Below are positions 1 to 8,544 of a stretch of 64,000 bases of DNA, piece after piece. Under the pieces are notes generated by a model that had not been told where the DNA came from, searched no databases, and saw nothing but the letters and a program-made list of their open reading frames with translations. Every line of letters starts with the position of its first letter. The stretch's first letter is position 1. This DNA is from Anaerolineae bacterium. Its GTDB lineage: Bacteria > Chloroflexota > Anaerolineae > Aggregatilineales > Phototrophicaceae. The stretch is from assembly GCA_017303635.1 (NCBI GenBank), contig JAFLCG010000013.1, forward strand, positions 1-64,000, in the 5' to 3' direction. Both the position numbers and the translations under genes were made by a program.

Positions 1-2
1 GC

Positions 3-110
3 GTCAACAAACTGAAGCATTTTCGTCGTGTCTTCTCTCGTTTTGACAAACTCGCCCGTCGTTACGCAGGTTTCGTCCAGTTCGCCAGTGCGCTCATCTG
101 GTTACGTTGA
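3..110 (+). CDS. IS5-type transposase, C-terminal end (partial, cut by window edge)
   Basis: The reading frame that enters at base 3 ends with TGA at 108-110 and gives 35 residues including RRVFSRFDKLARRYAGF and ending FASALIWLR. This tail is characteristic of IS5-family DDE transposases, in which the RFDKLARRY...FASALIWLR block closes the protein. The catalytic domain lies to the left of the window. The element must end between 110 and the comM stop codon at 141, since comM appears complete. No terminal inverted repeat can be confirmed because the other end is not visible, and whether the element is intact cannot be judged. Confidence 0.8.
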   Translation, partial: VNKLKHFRRVFSRFDKLARRYAGFVQFASALIWLR

Positions 111-140
111 AATGTCAACACAACCTAGCTGTCCAGCAGT

Positions 141-1682
141 CTACTCGGTGGTATTTCGAGGTCGATATTGAATGGCCTCTGCCAGATGATTGACCTCAAT
201 ACTGGGTATGCCTTCCAAATCAGCTATTGTGCGGCTAAGCTTTAAAACGCGGTGGTAAGCACGGGCAGAGAGTTGCAATCGCTTGACCGAGATTTCTGCT
301 AGTTGACGTGCTTCCGGTGACAAGTGGCACCACTCTTGAAGATCTCCCGGCCCCATATCTCCATTGGCGAATAAACCCCTACGTCCGCTAAAGCGTTTTT
401 GTTGGATAACGCGCGCGGCGATTACCCGTGCTCGCACCAAATGGGAGGATTCGGCCTTGGAGTTTGCCATCAACTTGTCCACATCGACGCGTGGGACTTC
501 AACATGCATGTCAATTCGGTCAAGTAGTGGGCCGGATAGCTTGCTCTGGTAGCGGCGGATCGCATCGGGTGTGCAAGTGCAGGCTTTAGCCGTATCCCCA
601 AAGTAACCACAGGGACAGGGGTTATGGGCGGCTATGAGCAAAAAGTTCGCTGGAAAAGTGATGGCTGCTTTGCTGCGGCTTATCGTTACAACTTTATCTT
701 CCATCGGTTGCCGGAGGACTTCCAAGGCGGTACTTGGAAATTCGTTAAACTCATCCAGAAAAAGTACCCCACGGTGAGCTAAACTTATTTCCCCAGGTCG
801 TGGAATACTTCCGCCCCCAACCAGACCCGGTGCTGAAATGGTGTGGTGAGGAGCACGGAAAGGGCGGTGATGCATCAGGGGTTTACCTGTTTCTAGCATA
901 TCCGCAACTGAGTAGATGCGTGTTACTTCAAGGGCCTCATCACGGGAAAGTGGCGGTAGAATGCCCGGTACTGCCCGTGCCATGAGGGTTTTGCCAACGC
1001 CCGGTGGCCCTGAGAGCCTAATATTATGGTTGCCGGCTGCTGCAATTTCTAACGCACGTTTGACATGTTCTTGTCCCTTGATGTCAGAAAAATCTACTAA
1101 CCATTCCGGAAGTTTGTCTGGGCCATCAAGTATTTCCGGTGATGGTATATACCGTTGTATAGGATTTAGTCCATAGAGATGTTCCACTAATTGTCCCAGT
1201 GTCTCAACGGGAAAGACTTCTATTTCTCCTACGAGCGCTGCCTGGGCCGCATCCTCGGTTGGGACATAAGCACGCTTGAACCCCATTTGTCGCGCGCCAT
1301 GAACCATCGGCATGATACCTTTAACATGACGCAACGTACCATCTAGTGAGAGTTCACCCAAGAAGATCGAATCTTGTAAAGCTGTGAGCGGTATTTGGTC
1401 AGTTGCAGCCAAGCAACCTACTGCAATTGGGAGATCGTAGGCTGGACCATGTTTGGTGACATCGGCAGGTGACAGATTGACCAAGTAGCCACGGAGCGGG
1501 AACTGCAATTTGGAATTTCGGATGGCTGATTTTACCCGCTCTCGGCTTTCTTTGACGGCATTGTCAGGTAAACCAACCACATTAAATACAGGAATAGTCG
1601 CACGTGGATTAAAATCAGTCTGAACTTCAATAATGCGCCCGTCAAGACCGATGAGGGCACAGGCATGGACGATAGCCAACAT
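141..1682 (-). CDS. comM: YifB/ComM family AAA+ ATPase (Mg-chelatase-like)
   Basis: This is a full-length ComM-type protein of 513 residues. The family comprises AAA+ hexameric helicases; in naturally competent bacteria ComM promotes branch migration during integration of transformed DNA, though the family is also widespread in bacteria not known to be competent. The N-terminal ChlI-like domain (about 1-170) begins MLAIVHACALIGLDG and contains a LSPADVTKHGPAYDLPIA block. The AAA+ core has Walker A GPPGVGKT near residue 225 and Walker B GVLFLDEFNEF, followed by a cysteine cluster (PCPCGYFGD...CTC) typical of the family and a C-terminal Mg-chelatase domain ending AEAIQYRPRNTTE. The ATG start fits the family N-terminus; the ribosome binding site is weak. 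A transposase tail ends only about 30 bases beyond its stop codon. Whether this organism is competent cannot be told from the window. Confidence 0.93.
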   Translation of the reverse strand: MLAIVHACALIGLDGRIIEVQTDFNPRATIPVFNVVGLPDNAVKESRERVKSAIRNSKLQFPLRGYLVNLSPADVTKHGPAYDLPIAVGCLAATDQIPLTALQDSIFLGELSLDGTLRHVKGIMPMVHGARQMGFKRAYVPTEDAAQAALVGEIEVFPVETLGQLVEHLYGLNPIQRYIPSPEILDGPDKLPEWLVDFSDIKGQEHVKRALEIAAAGNHNIRLSGPPGVGKTLMARAVPGILPPLSRDEALEVTRIYSVADMLETGKPLMHHRPFRAPHHTISAPGLVGGGSIPRPGEISLAHRGVLFLDEFNEFPSTALEVLRQPMEDKVVTISRSKAAITFPANFLLIAAHNPCPCGYFGDTAKACTCTPDAIRRYQSKLSGPLLDRIDMHVEVPRVDVDKLMANSKAESSHLVRARVIAARVIQQKRFSGRRGLFANGDMGPGDLQEWCHLSPEARQLAEISVKRLQLSARAYHRVLKLSRTIADLEGIPSIEVNHLAEAIQYRPRNTTE

Positions 1683-1789
1683 AAGGTAATGATTACTCCT
1701 CGCTCAACTTCATTTTAGCACGAGGCCGGACTCATATAGACTTAAGCCGTAGATTCTAGACATGTGTTAAAATCCTGATCAGAAGGTGT

Positions 1790-2893
1790 TTGCCTTATCT
1801 GGATAAAGTGAGTGCCGACTTGTCATCAAGTGAACATCAGATTTTGGCAGATCAAATCGCTGAACAACTCAATGAAGTTGAAGCAATACCACGCCAACAA
1901 ATCCTGAATATCATTGAACTATGTGGGCCTGAATTTGCTCGCACGATGGTGGATGAAACGATTCAGATAGAAGGTGATGGTGGTCTTATGTTGCCGGATG
2001 AATCCCGGCGTAGGACACGTGGAGGTGTATTCTTCTATCTGGTGCGCCAGCGTATTGATCGGGAACTCAAAAGCCGCATTTACGCTATGGCAAAGTCCCA
2101 GGTTGACTTAAATCGTCCACGGATGGCACCTTTGGTACGTGTACCATTTGTCTGGTCAGAACGTAGCAACCTCATCCATCAACTATCGCAATCACAGGGG
2201 GCCTGGGAAGACGTGAAGATTACTTTAATTGGGCGCCCTGCCCAGGTTGATGCTAGTCATAAGGATCTTGTGGTGACGACGATGACCCACTCCGCGCGTT
2301 CAGCCACGTTGCCTAAAGGGGTTCCGAATCCGCCTGAAACGCCAACGCTGTACACCGTATATATGGCTTCTAAGCAATGGACAAAAGTTGAAGGGGCGCT
2401 CGATGATGAGGAAGATGTCCTGATTGTTGACGGCATTTGTGCGTTTGATGCTGAATTACAGGCGATTGCGGTCTACGCACAGAGCCTAACTACCCGTAAT
2501 CTGGAAGCACAGAAGAAACGAGAAGCGCTTAAAGAAAAGCGGTCTGCCGCTCGAAAAGCAGCAGGTCCAGAACAGAATACATCCTCCCGGACTGAAAAAG
2601 CGCCCCGCAGCAAAGATAGGCGCTCTGCTGTTTCAAGCCATTTCAGCGCATTTGACTCTTCTCCTGTGATTGCGGAATCAACACCGGTTCCATCTGAGAT
2701 TAATGGTATTCCAGCGCCTGTTCATCAAAAACTGACGGAGCTTTATGCCTCGGCATCGCTCTTTCGGCAGAAGATTGCGTCCCTTCAATCGAAGCCGACG
2801 GGTCAGCAGTTTGGTTTGGAATTGACTCAGAAGTTGTTGAAGCAGGTTGAAGATGAAATTGCTGGAATTGAGAAGCAATATCCGGCTCGCTAA
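1790..2893 (+). CDS. PHAX RNA-binding-domain protein, bacterial
   Basis: Residues about 18-90 match the RNA-binding domain known from the eukaryotic snRNA export adaptor PHAX: a helical segment LADQIAEQLNE, then IQIEGDGGLMLPDESRRRT and GGVFFYLVRQ. The GG-(L)-(x)-SRRRTxGGVF core is diagnostic. In PHAX this domain binds RNA non-specifically; its bacterial role is not established. A second region (about 110-240, with VRVPFVWSER) is not recognised, then comes a basic Lys/Arg/Ala-rich linker (about 245-290) and a C-terminal coiled-coil-like segment (about 305-365). Cytoplasmic, with no signal or membrane segment. The start is uncertain: TTG at 1790 lies only 3 bases after AGAAGG (1781-1786), while GTG at 1808 also fits the frame. 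Its stop overlaps that of the convergent glycosyltransferase by 4 bases. RNA binding is an inference from the domain. Confidence 0.82.
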   Translation: MPYLDKVSADLSSSEHQILADQIAEQLNEVEAIPRQQILNIIELCGPEFARTMVDETIQIEGDGGLMLPDESRRRTRGGVFFYLVRQRIDRELKSRIYAMAKSQVDLNRPRMAPLVRVPFVWSERSNLIHQLSQSQGAWEDVKITLIGRPAQVDASHKDLVVTTMTHSARSATLPKGVPNPPETPTLYTVYMASKQWTKVEGALDDEEDVLIVDGICAFDAELQAIAVYAQSLTTRNLEAQKKREALKEKRSAARKAAGPEQNTSSRTEKAPRSKDRRSAVSSHFSAFDSSPVIAESTPVPSEINGIPAPVHQKLTELYASASLFRQKIASLQSKPTGQQFGLELTQKLLKQVEDEIAGIEKQYPAR

Positions 2894-4221
2894 GATGATA
2901 CCTGTCGTTTAGCCAGCAACTGCTGATACTGCTCGAATATCTCGGCTACTTCCTGCTCAGCCGTCTTGATTGGAGGCACGCCGGCGCGTAGCTGCTGAAG
3001 CAGCGCAGGCTCACGTATTAATCGTTCAAGTTGAGCGCGTAAATCCGAGACCTGGTTCAGTTCGAATACTAAGCCATTGACTTCATGCTGAATAAGCTCT
3101 GCCATTCCACCTAAATTGGTGCCAACGACTGGCAGACCATGTTTAAACGCTTCCAGAATGACCGTGGGGTTGTTTTCATACCATCTGGAACAAACGGTCA
3201 ATACATCGAAGCCGTTCAAAATGTCGGCAAGTTGTGCGCTCGTATAACGTCCATGCCATCGAATATTTTCGAACGATGCACTTCGTTGCTTAAGGCGGTT
3301 GATGTATTCTGGTTCTTCATCTTCTGGACCCCATATATCGAGGCTAACCTTTTTCCCTTGTTCAAGCAACTGGGCTACAGCTTCTACAACAAGGTCAACC
3401 CCTTTATGGTATTTCAGTTGACCGATGTAGCCTACCCGCAGCGTATCATGAATACTTGCTTCTCTGTGCGATGGGATAACATTTGACCCGCCGAGGCCGT
3501 GCTGGATGAAATGGAACCGCCGGGTATCATAATCGAACTCTGCAAACTTGCTAATAAGGAAGCGCGATGGGCTTATGACCAGGTCAGCCGCTTCAAGTGC
3601 ATCTTTGAGGGTTAGCCGGCGTGTCTTTACTGCTTCAGTTTCCTTATCCAACAAGGGTGTAATTTTTGCTATTTCCCAAAAAGCATTTGCCAACATAGGT
3701 GCTTTTTCTGCGATTGTCCTGTAGCGACGTTTGTCTTCCATCAAGCAGCGAGCGCACTTCTCATCAGATTCCGGCCCACTGCAAAGCTCCCCAGTGACTC
3801 GCAGCAGGTTAAGTCTGCGGCATAAGAACCAGTACTCTGTTAAGGTGAGTACCACAGGCAGTCCCATTCTTTTAGCGGTCAGAATGACTTGCCCTCCCAA
3901 CAGGAAGCCACTCATAACGTGTACCAAGTCGAATGGGTTGTGTCTTAAGATGCTATCCAGGGCTTGGCCAATGGGCGCATAGTCATACATGACGTTCGCT
4001 GGGGCATCGTCTGCATGAACATTATAGTATAGTCGATGGATCCTATAGCCTGCTTCAACAGACGTTTCTACTCGAAAACCAGGTGATGAGAGATTCTCTA
4101 CGGCGAAGACCTCGACCTCATGCCCGCGCTCGACCAACCACTTAACAATGCGTTCAGCAGCGCGTTCTGCCCCTGCGTAGTGGGTAGGTGGGAAACCGTG
4201 GGCTGCCATCAGGATTCGCAT
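2890..4221 (-). CDS. Glycosyltransferase family 4
   Basis: This 443-residue protein has the two-Rossmann GT-B layout of family 4 glycosyltransferases, which transfer a sugar from an activated nucleotide donor to a growing glycan. The N-terminal domain opens MRILMAAHGFPPTHYAGAE, the usual acceptor-side start with a Gly/Ala-rich loop. The C-terminal donor domain includes RVGYIGQLKYHKGVDLV and the E-x7-E region VILEAFKHGLPVVGTNLGG. The ATG start has GGAG eight bases upstream. A Cys-containing insertion (CSGPESDEKCARCLMEDKR, about 145-165), seen in some GT4 enzymes, could bind metal. It is followed downstream only by the convergent PHAX gene, and upstream on the same strand by the flippase and a second glycosyltransferase, which suggests one polysaccharide-assembly operon. 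The donor and acceptor cannot be deduced. Confidence 0.9.
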   Translation of the reverse strand: MRILMAAHGFPPTHYAGAERAAERIVKWLVERGHEVEVFAVENLSSPGFRVETSVEAGYRIHRLYYNVHADDAPANVMYDYAPIGQALDSILRHNPFDLVHVMSGFLLGGQVILTAKRMGLPVVLTLTEYWFLCRRLNLLRVTGELCSGPESDEKCARCLMEDKRRYRTIAEKAPMLANAFWEIAKITPLLDKETEAVKTRRLTLKDALEAADLVISPSRFLISKFAEFDYDTRRFHFIQHGLGGSNVIPSHREASIHDTLRVGYIGQLKYHKGVDLVVEAVAQLLEQGKKVSLDIWGPEDEEPEYINRLKQRSASFENIRWHGRYTSAQLADILNGFDVLTVCSRWYENNPTVILEAFKHGLPVVGTNLGGMAELIQHEVNGLVFELNQVSDLRAQLERLIREPALLQQLRAGVPPIKTAEQEVAEIFEQYQQLLAKRQVSS

Positions 4222-4246
4222 GATATTTGCTCCAACAGGCAGGCGC

Positions 4247-5764
4247 TTAGACAGCCCGCAGGTTTAGACGCCGGGTTAGCTTGTTGCCGATATGCATTAG
4301 TTGCTGGCGTTCATCTGTCGTGAAAACGCCCGCGACCAACACGATTGGGATATAGACCGCCATGCCGATACCAATCTTGAGCAGGACATTCCAATCTGGC
4401 AAGAGTGCAAGCACCACGCCCATCAACAGGGAACAAATTGGAATACGAACCAGATGGGTAAATCCTAACCCTGCGCCGAATTCACGCCGGAGCAATATAT
4501 AGAATAGAAGGGCGCCACACATATCGGTTAGTACCGTTGCAAAGGAAGATCCAATAATCCCTAGCCGGGGGATTAGGATCAAGTTGATAGTCACATTGGT
4601 AAGGGCCATCGTGAGATGGATGCGAGCTGCCGGGACTTCTTTCTGGATTGATGTGGTTAGGTATCCACAAAATCCGTGATACATCACAAATGGTATATCC
4701 CAAACCAGGATCATGAGCGGCAGGTAGGCTGGCCATTCTTCCGGGTACAACAAGTCGACAATTGGTCGTGCAAGCACCATGCCGCCGACTGCAATGGGTA
4801 ATCCAATGAACAGAAGATACTTGACCGAGCGAAAGTACCATCGCCGGACAACCTCAGGATCATTGACATGTTCCCTGGCAAGGGTGGGCATCGCCGCACT
4901 GCTGAAGCTTGCGACGATATTGGTAATCATCAGAACGAGATAGGTATAGGCAACCGCATACCAACCGATAATCAGGTTTGGCACTCGTGTCAGGCTGAGG
5001 AGCACCGTGTCAGCTCGCAGGCCGAGCGATAGCATCACTTGTTGCAGGCCGAACGGTAGCCCACGTCGCAGCAGGAACCACCAGCGTCCGGGCTGAAAAG
5101 TAGGGTTGGGAATATCCAGTTTGGTGCGGCGGGAGATAATCAGGGTCACGATCACCATGATCGGCATGTTGATTAGCCCAGCGACCAGCAGCCACACAAA
5201 TCCTAAGCCGAGGATCAACACGATTGACTGCAAAACTAGCGTGAAGATTTGCTGGAGTGCCAACAATAGCCAGTTCAGGTCTACTCGCTCATAGCCTATC
5301 AGCATGCTGCTGATTGGGGAGATAATTGCCTGAAAGAAATACGTTAGCGTAAAGATGAAAATGCCGAGCAGAATATCTTCTGAATACCCACTGATGGCTA
5401 TCGCTGCGCCGACGGTCACCGCTGTCGACAGAATGGCGAGTATGATCCGTAATGCGACGATATCCCAGAAGAGATCGCTGGCTTTGCTCCGGTCACGAGC
5501 AATTTCGCGAGCATAGTACTGGGCAACCCCCAGATCGCCTATCACTGCAAAGAGGAAAGTCCATGCCAGGACGATATTGAGCTGACCGACCTCTTCTCCA
5601 CCAAGCTGCCTGACTACCCAGATGTTGAAGAGAATAGTGGCAATTTTGAGGAAAAGTTGGACGCCAATTCCAGCGGCAGTATTACGGGCAATGGTGCGTC
5701 CAGCGCTTTCGGTCGGAGTTGCTGGCGGTTGTGGCGGAATAGCTGCGTTGTTGTCATGCTGCAT
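4247..5764 (-). CDS. Wzx-like flippase (polysaccharide biosynthesis membrane protein)
   Basis: This 505-residue protein is almost wholly hydrophobic, with about 12-14 membrane segments and the MATE/MOP fold seen in Wzx-type flippases. The first segment carries RNTAAGIGVQLFLKIATIL, and the family-typical motif GEEVGQLNIVLAWTFLF follows. Such proteins move undecaprenyl-linked sugar units across the cytoplasmic membrane. It lies between two family 4 glycosyltransferases on the same strand (25 bases and 99 bases away), which fits a lipid-linked glycan pathway. A cytoplasmic N-terminal tail rich in Pro and Thr precedes the first helix. A role in teichoic-acid-like or exopolysaccharide export would look the same. 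No polymerase or ligase gene accompanies it in the window. Confidence 0.88.
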   Translation of the reverse strand: MQHDNNAAIPPQPPATPTESAGRTIARNTAAGIGVQLFLKIATILFNIWVVRQLGGEEVGQLNIVLAWTFLFAVIGDLGVAQYYAREIARDRSKASDLFWDIVALRIILAILSTAVTVGAAIAISGYSEDILLGIFIFTLTYFFQAIISPISSMLIGYERVDLNWLLLALQQIFTLVLQSIVLILGLGFVWLLVAGLINMPIMVIVTLIISRRTKLDIPNPTFQPGRWWFLLRRGLPFGLQQVMLSLGLRADTVLLSLTRVPNLIIGWYAVAYTYLVLMITNIVASFSSAAMPTLAREHVNDPEVVRRWYFRSVKYLLFIGLPIAVGGMVLARPIVDLLYPEEWPAYLPLMILVWDIPFVMYHGFCGYLTTSIQKEVPAARIHLTMALTNVTINLILIPRLGIIGSSFATVLTDMCGALLFYILLRREFGAGLGFTHLVRIPICSLLMGVVLALLPDWNVLLKIGIGMAVYIPIVLVAGVFTTDERQQLMHIGNKLTRRLNLRAV

Positions 5765-5863
5765 GGAAATATCGTGTCCTGCGCGGTTCTTTAACCGATG
5801 GTTATGTTCTTGAGTATCTAATGCGCTTTACCTAACAGATGGCTAACGCCGTCAAAGTCTGGA

Positions 5864-6997
5864 TCAGCGTGGGTGTTTCATCGCCTGTTGATACACACCG
5901 AGAATCTGTTGAGCTGTGTGATCCCAACGGAAGATGACCGACCGCTTCAGGCCACACTGGCGAAGTTCCTCAGCTGCTGTTGATTCGGTCAATATACGCT
6001 CGATATGCCGCGCAAATGCAGGGGCATCTTCAGCATCAGCGATCAATGCTGCATCGCCGACAACCTCTGGTATAGAACCGCGATCCGAGGCGATTATCGG
6101 AGTACCACAGGTCATGGCTTCCACCAGCGGGATGCCGAAGCCCTCGATCCACGATGGGAAAACAAACGCTCGAGCAGAGTTAAACAGGGCGATCAGGTCA
6201 TCATCGGAAGGGCGTACCAGCAGCACCGCCTGTCCGCGCTCGACCGCTTCCAGCACCTCAGCCGGTGGATCAGGCCGGCGGGAGAAGAATACCATCTGAT
6301 GGGTATCCCGCAGGGCAGGGGGGAGCATTTGCCACGCTTTGGTCAGGGTGGCTGGGTTCTTGACGCCATCTGCCAACACAAACGGTTTTTGCAGTCCTAA
6401 CCGAGTTCGTACACCTTCCAATAAGGCCTTGTCCTCGATCACACGCACTTTGGGCGAGGGACCGTAGAATAGCGGAATGACCCGATCGGCGGGGAAATCC
6501 GCATGTTCCAGAATCCGATCTTTGGAGTATTGCGAGACCGTCAGGAGAATCGCCGCTGAGCGCAGTGCGGCGACGCTGCTGAAGTGCAGGTAGCTCATCA
6601 TGCCGATGGTTTTCAGACTCTTGCGATGCCCACGAATGATCTCCCGCAAGGGCATGATGTTGATCTGGTCATGCAGGGTGATGACGGTCCGCGCACCGGC
6701 TGGGCCGAAGCCGTAATTGGCCGGGAAGTGCACTACGTCTAACTTATCCTGCGCCATCGTGCGCTTCATGAACAGGTCGAGGTAGATGCTGGACAGCCCA
6801 TTGCGGTAGTTGAGCAACCGGACGGTAGCATTAGCGGGCAGATTTGTCAGCTCGAATGGTGCTTTGGTATCCGCATACAGGAAGAACTGATGCTCCGGGC
6901 CAGCTTCTAACAGGGCCGGGACCATCTGAGCAAGATACCGATGTACCCCGCCGACCAATCCGTGCGAAAGATAGCGAACGTCGATGCCAATACGCAT
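5864..6997 (-). CDS. Glycosyltransferase family 4 (WbaZ/mannosyltransferase-like)
   Basis: A 377-residue GT-B enzyme. The N-terminus MRIGIDVRYLSHGLVGGVHR has the typical acceptor-side Gly loop, and a mid-protein TVITLHDQINIMPL block is shared with WbaZ/MtfB-like mannosyltransferases. The donor site shows FVFPSWIEGFGIPLVEAM followed by CGTPIIASDRGSIPEVVGDA, the conserved E-x7-E signature of GT4. The ATG start lies after AAGGG at a spacing of about ten. It is the first gene of the 2.9-7.0 kb polysaccharide cluster, divergent from rpmF, so its promoter should lie in 6998-7120 along with the rpmF promoter. The sugar specificity is not deducible by eye. Confidence 0.9.
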   Translation of the reverse strand: MRIGIDVRYLSHGLVGGVHRYLAQMVPALLEAGPEHQFFLYADTKAPFELTNLPANATVRLLNYRNGLSSIYLDLFMKRTMAQDKLDVVHFPANYGFGPAGARTVITLHDQINIMPLREIIRGHRKSLKTIGMMSYLHFSSVAALRSAAILLTVSQYSKDRILEHADFPADRVIPLFYGPSPKVRVIEDKALLEGVRTRLGLQKPFVLADGVKNPATLTKAWQMLPPALRDTHQMVFFSRRPDPPAEVLEAVERGQAVLLVRPSDDDLIALFNSARAFVFPSWIEGFGIPLVEAMTCGTPIIASDRGSIPEVVGDAALIADAEDAPAFARHIERILTESTAAEELRQCGLKRSVIFRWDHTAQQILGVYQQAMKHPR

Positions 6998-7052
6998 GAA
7001 AGAACCAACCCTTGATGAATCGAGTCGTTATCCTAACGCACGACCCTGACAA

Positions 7053-7082
7053 TTGACATTGTTTACAGCCGACCTATATAAT
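7053..7082 (+). promoter_or_regulatory. Sigma-70 promoter of rpmF
   Basis: A consensus -35 box TTGACA (7053-7058) and a consensus -10 box TATAAT (7077-7082) are separated by 18 bases, ending 38 bases before the rpmF start. This is the best-formed promoter in the window. Confidence 0.8.
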
Positions 7083-7120
7083 GCCTAAATCTCAGTTCGG
7101 TCTGTTGAAGGAGCAAACTC

Positions 7121-7312
7121 GTGGGTCCGTTGCCCAAACGCAAAGTTTCGCGTCGCCGCCGGGGCAACCGGCGCTCGCATGATGCTTTGACTCTCAATCA
7201 TCTGGTTCTGTGTGAAACCTGCGGCGAATACCATGTCGCCCACCGTGTTTGCCCAAAGTGTGGCAGCTACCGTGGGGAGACCGTCATGCAGGCGACCGAG
7301 GGCAGCAAGTAA
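7121..7312 (+). CDS. rpmF: 50S ribosomal protein L32
   Basis: A 63-residue L32 of the zinc-binding type. The N-terminus MGPLPKRKVSRRRRGNRRSH is the usual basic L32 opening, and CETCGEYHVAHRVCPKCGSY supplies the CxxC...CxxC zinc ribbon. L32 sits in the large ribosomal subunit near the peptidyl transferase region. The start is GTG at 7121; the upstream AAGGAG (7108-7113) is a good ribosome binding site. In many bacteria rpmF leads the plsX-fabH-fabD fatty-acid cluster. Here only fabD follows, and a terminator lies between them. Because the four cysteines are kept, zinc availability could influence paralogue use, but no zinc-free copy is in the window. Confidence 0.97.
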   Translation: MGPLPKRKVSRRRRGNRRSHDALTLNHLVLCETCGEYHVAHRVCPKCGSYRGETVMQATEGSK

Positions 7313-7340
7313 GCTCGCCCTGACGATAGATGAAGCTAAG

Positions 7341-7373
7341 ACCGCACCGGGCAACCTGTGCGGTTTTTGTTTG
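7341..7373 (+). terminator. Rho-independent terminator after rpmF
   Basis: A 7-bp perfect stem ACCGCAC (7341-7347) / GTGCGGT (7358-7364) with a 10-base loop is followed by TTTTTGTTTGTT. It lies 28 bases after the rpmF stop and 59 bases before fabD, so it could also attenuate read-through from the rpmF promoter into fabD. Confidence 0.85.
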
Positions 7374-7431
7374 TTATACATGCGTGTAGGGATGTGCAAC
7401 GGCACGTCCGCTTGTCTTACGGAGAAACCTT

Positions 7432-8379
7432 ATGGATTGGGCAAAAATCGCTTTTGTTTTCCCCGGTCAGGGATCGCAGACGGTCGGCATGGGCAAAGAT
7501 CTGGTCGAAGCCTTTCCTGCTGCTCGTGAAACCTTTGCCCAGGCCGATGCCGCGCTGGGTTTCAGCCTTTCTTCCCTGTGCTTTGACGGCCCGGCTGAGG
7601 CGCTGGATGACACCCTGAATACGCAGCCCGCGCTATATACGACCGGGGTAGCGACCCTGCGGGCTTTGCAGACAGCGCTGCCTGAGGCTATCCCCGCAGC
7701 GGTTGCTGGGCACAGCCTGGGTGAGTTCACCGCGCTGGCGGCTGCCGGTGCTATCCGCTTCGAGGATGGATTGCGGCTGGTGCGGGAGCGTGGTCGGTTG
7801 ATGAAGGCTGCTGGAGAGCAGAACCCCGGAGCTATGGCGGCGCTGCTGGGGTTGGATGCACCCAAAGTCCGCGAGGTCTGCGCGCAGGCCAGCGAACAGA
7901 CTGGCGGCACACTCATTCTGGCGAACGACAACTGCCCTGGCCAGGTCGTTATCTCCGGGGATGACCACACTATTGAAGTGGGCATGGAACTGGCAAAGGC
8001 AGCCGGTGCCAAGCGTGCAGTCAAGCTGGCGGTGAGCATCGCGGCGCATTCTCCGCTGATGGCTCCGGCGGCGGCAGAGTTCCGCAAGGCACTGGATGCA
8101 ACCCACTTCACTCTGCCTTCGGTGCCGGTGTACGGGAATGTCGAGGCGCAACCGTTGGCTTCAGCGGAGGCCATTCGGGATGAACTTGACCGGCAGTTGA
8201 CCAGTTCGGTGCGCTGGACAGAAACCATCCAGCACATGAGCGCGGCGGGCTTGACTCATTTTGTTGAACTGGGGCCAAAAGATGTGCTGGTCGGGCTGCT
8301 CAAGCGCATCAACCGTGAAGCGACCGGCATAGCACTCAACAGCGCGACTGCCCTCAACACCTTCCTGACGGCATCCTAA
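7432..8379 (+). CDS. fabD: Malonyl-CoA:ACP transacylase
   Basis: A 315-residue FabD, which moves the malonyl group from CoA to acyl carrier protein to supply extender units for type II fatty acid synthesis in the cytoplasm. All family marks are visible: the N-terminal FVFPGQGSQTVGMGKDL, the nucleophile-serine motif AGHSLGEFTALAAAGAI, the carboxylate-binding Arg in LRLVRERGRLM, and the catalytic His in SIAAHSPLM. ATG at 7432 has GGAG nine bases upstream. The neighbours plsX, fabH and acpP that usually accompany fabD are absent here. The gene is enclosed by two hairpins (7341-7373 and 8392-8418), so it may be expressed largely on its own or by read-through from rpmF. Confidence 0.96.
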   Translation: MDWAKIAFVFPGQGSQTVGMGKDLVEAFPAARETFAQADAALGFSLSSLCFDGPAEALDDTLNTQPALYTTGVATLRALQTALPEAIPAAVAGHSLGEFTALAAAGAIRFEDGLRLVRERGRLMKAAGEQNPGAMAALLGLDAPKVREVCAQASEQTGGTLILANDNCPGQVVISGDDHTIEVGMELAKAAGAKRAVKLAVSIAAHSPLMAPAAAEFRKALDATHFTLPSVPVYGNVEAQPLASAEAIRDELDRQLTSSVRWTETIQHMSAAGLTHFVELGPKDVLVGLLKRINREATGIALNSATALNTFLTAS

Positions 8380-8391
8380 TCCTTTCAAAGC

Positions 8392-8418
8392 GGCGGACTA
8401 CTGCGCAGGTAGTCCGCC
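8392..8418 (+). terminator. Strong hairpin after fabD, probable terminator
   Basis: A perfect 10-bp stem GGCGGACTAC (8392-8401) / GTAGTCCGCC (8409-8418) with a 7-base loop begins 12 bases after the fabD stop. The following bases (TGATTGAAGTGTT) are only moderately T-rich, so termination is likely but not classical. Confidence 0.6.
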
Positions 8419-8544
8419 TGATTGAAGTGTTCCCCCTAAATCGACTCTATTTCATACATCCATACATCCAACTCTGTCGTGAAGGCCCTTCGACCTCGTT
8501 ACAATCAGACTGTAACTATTTTTTATGAGGTCGGGAGGCTGATG

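Noticed and set aside
7467..8237. Minus-strand frame of 256 codons opposite fabD
   Set aside because: Ser/Ala/Arg-rich antisense shadow of an unmistakable fabD gene.
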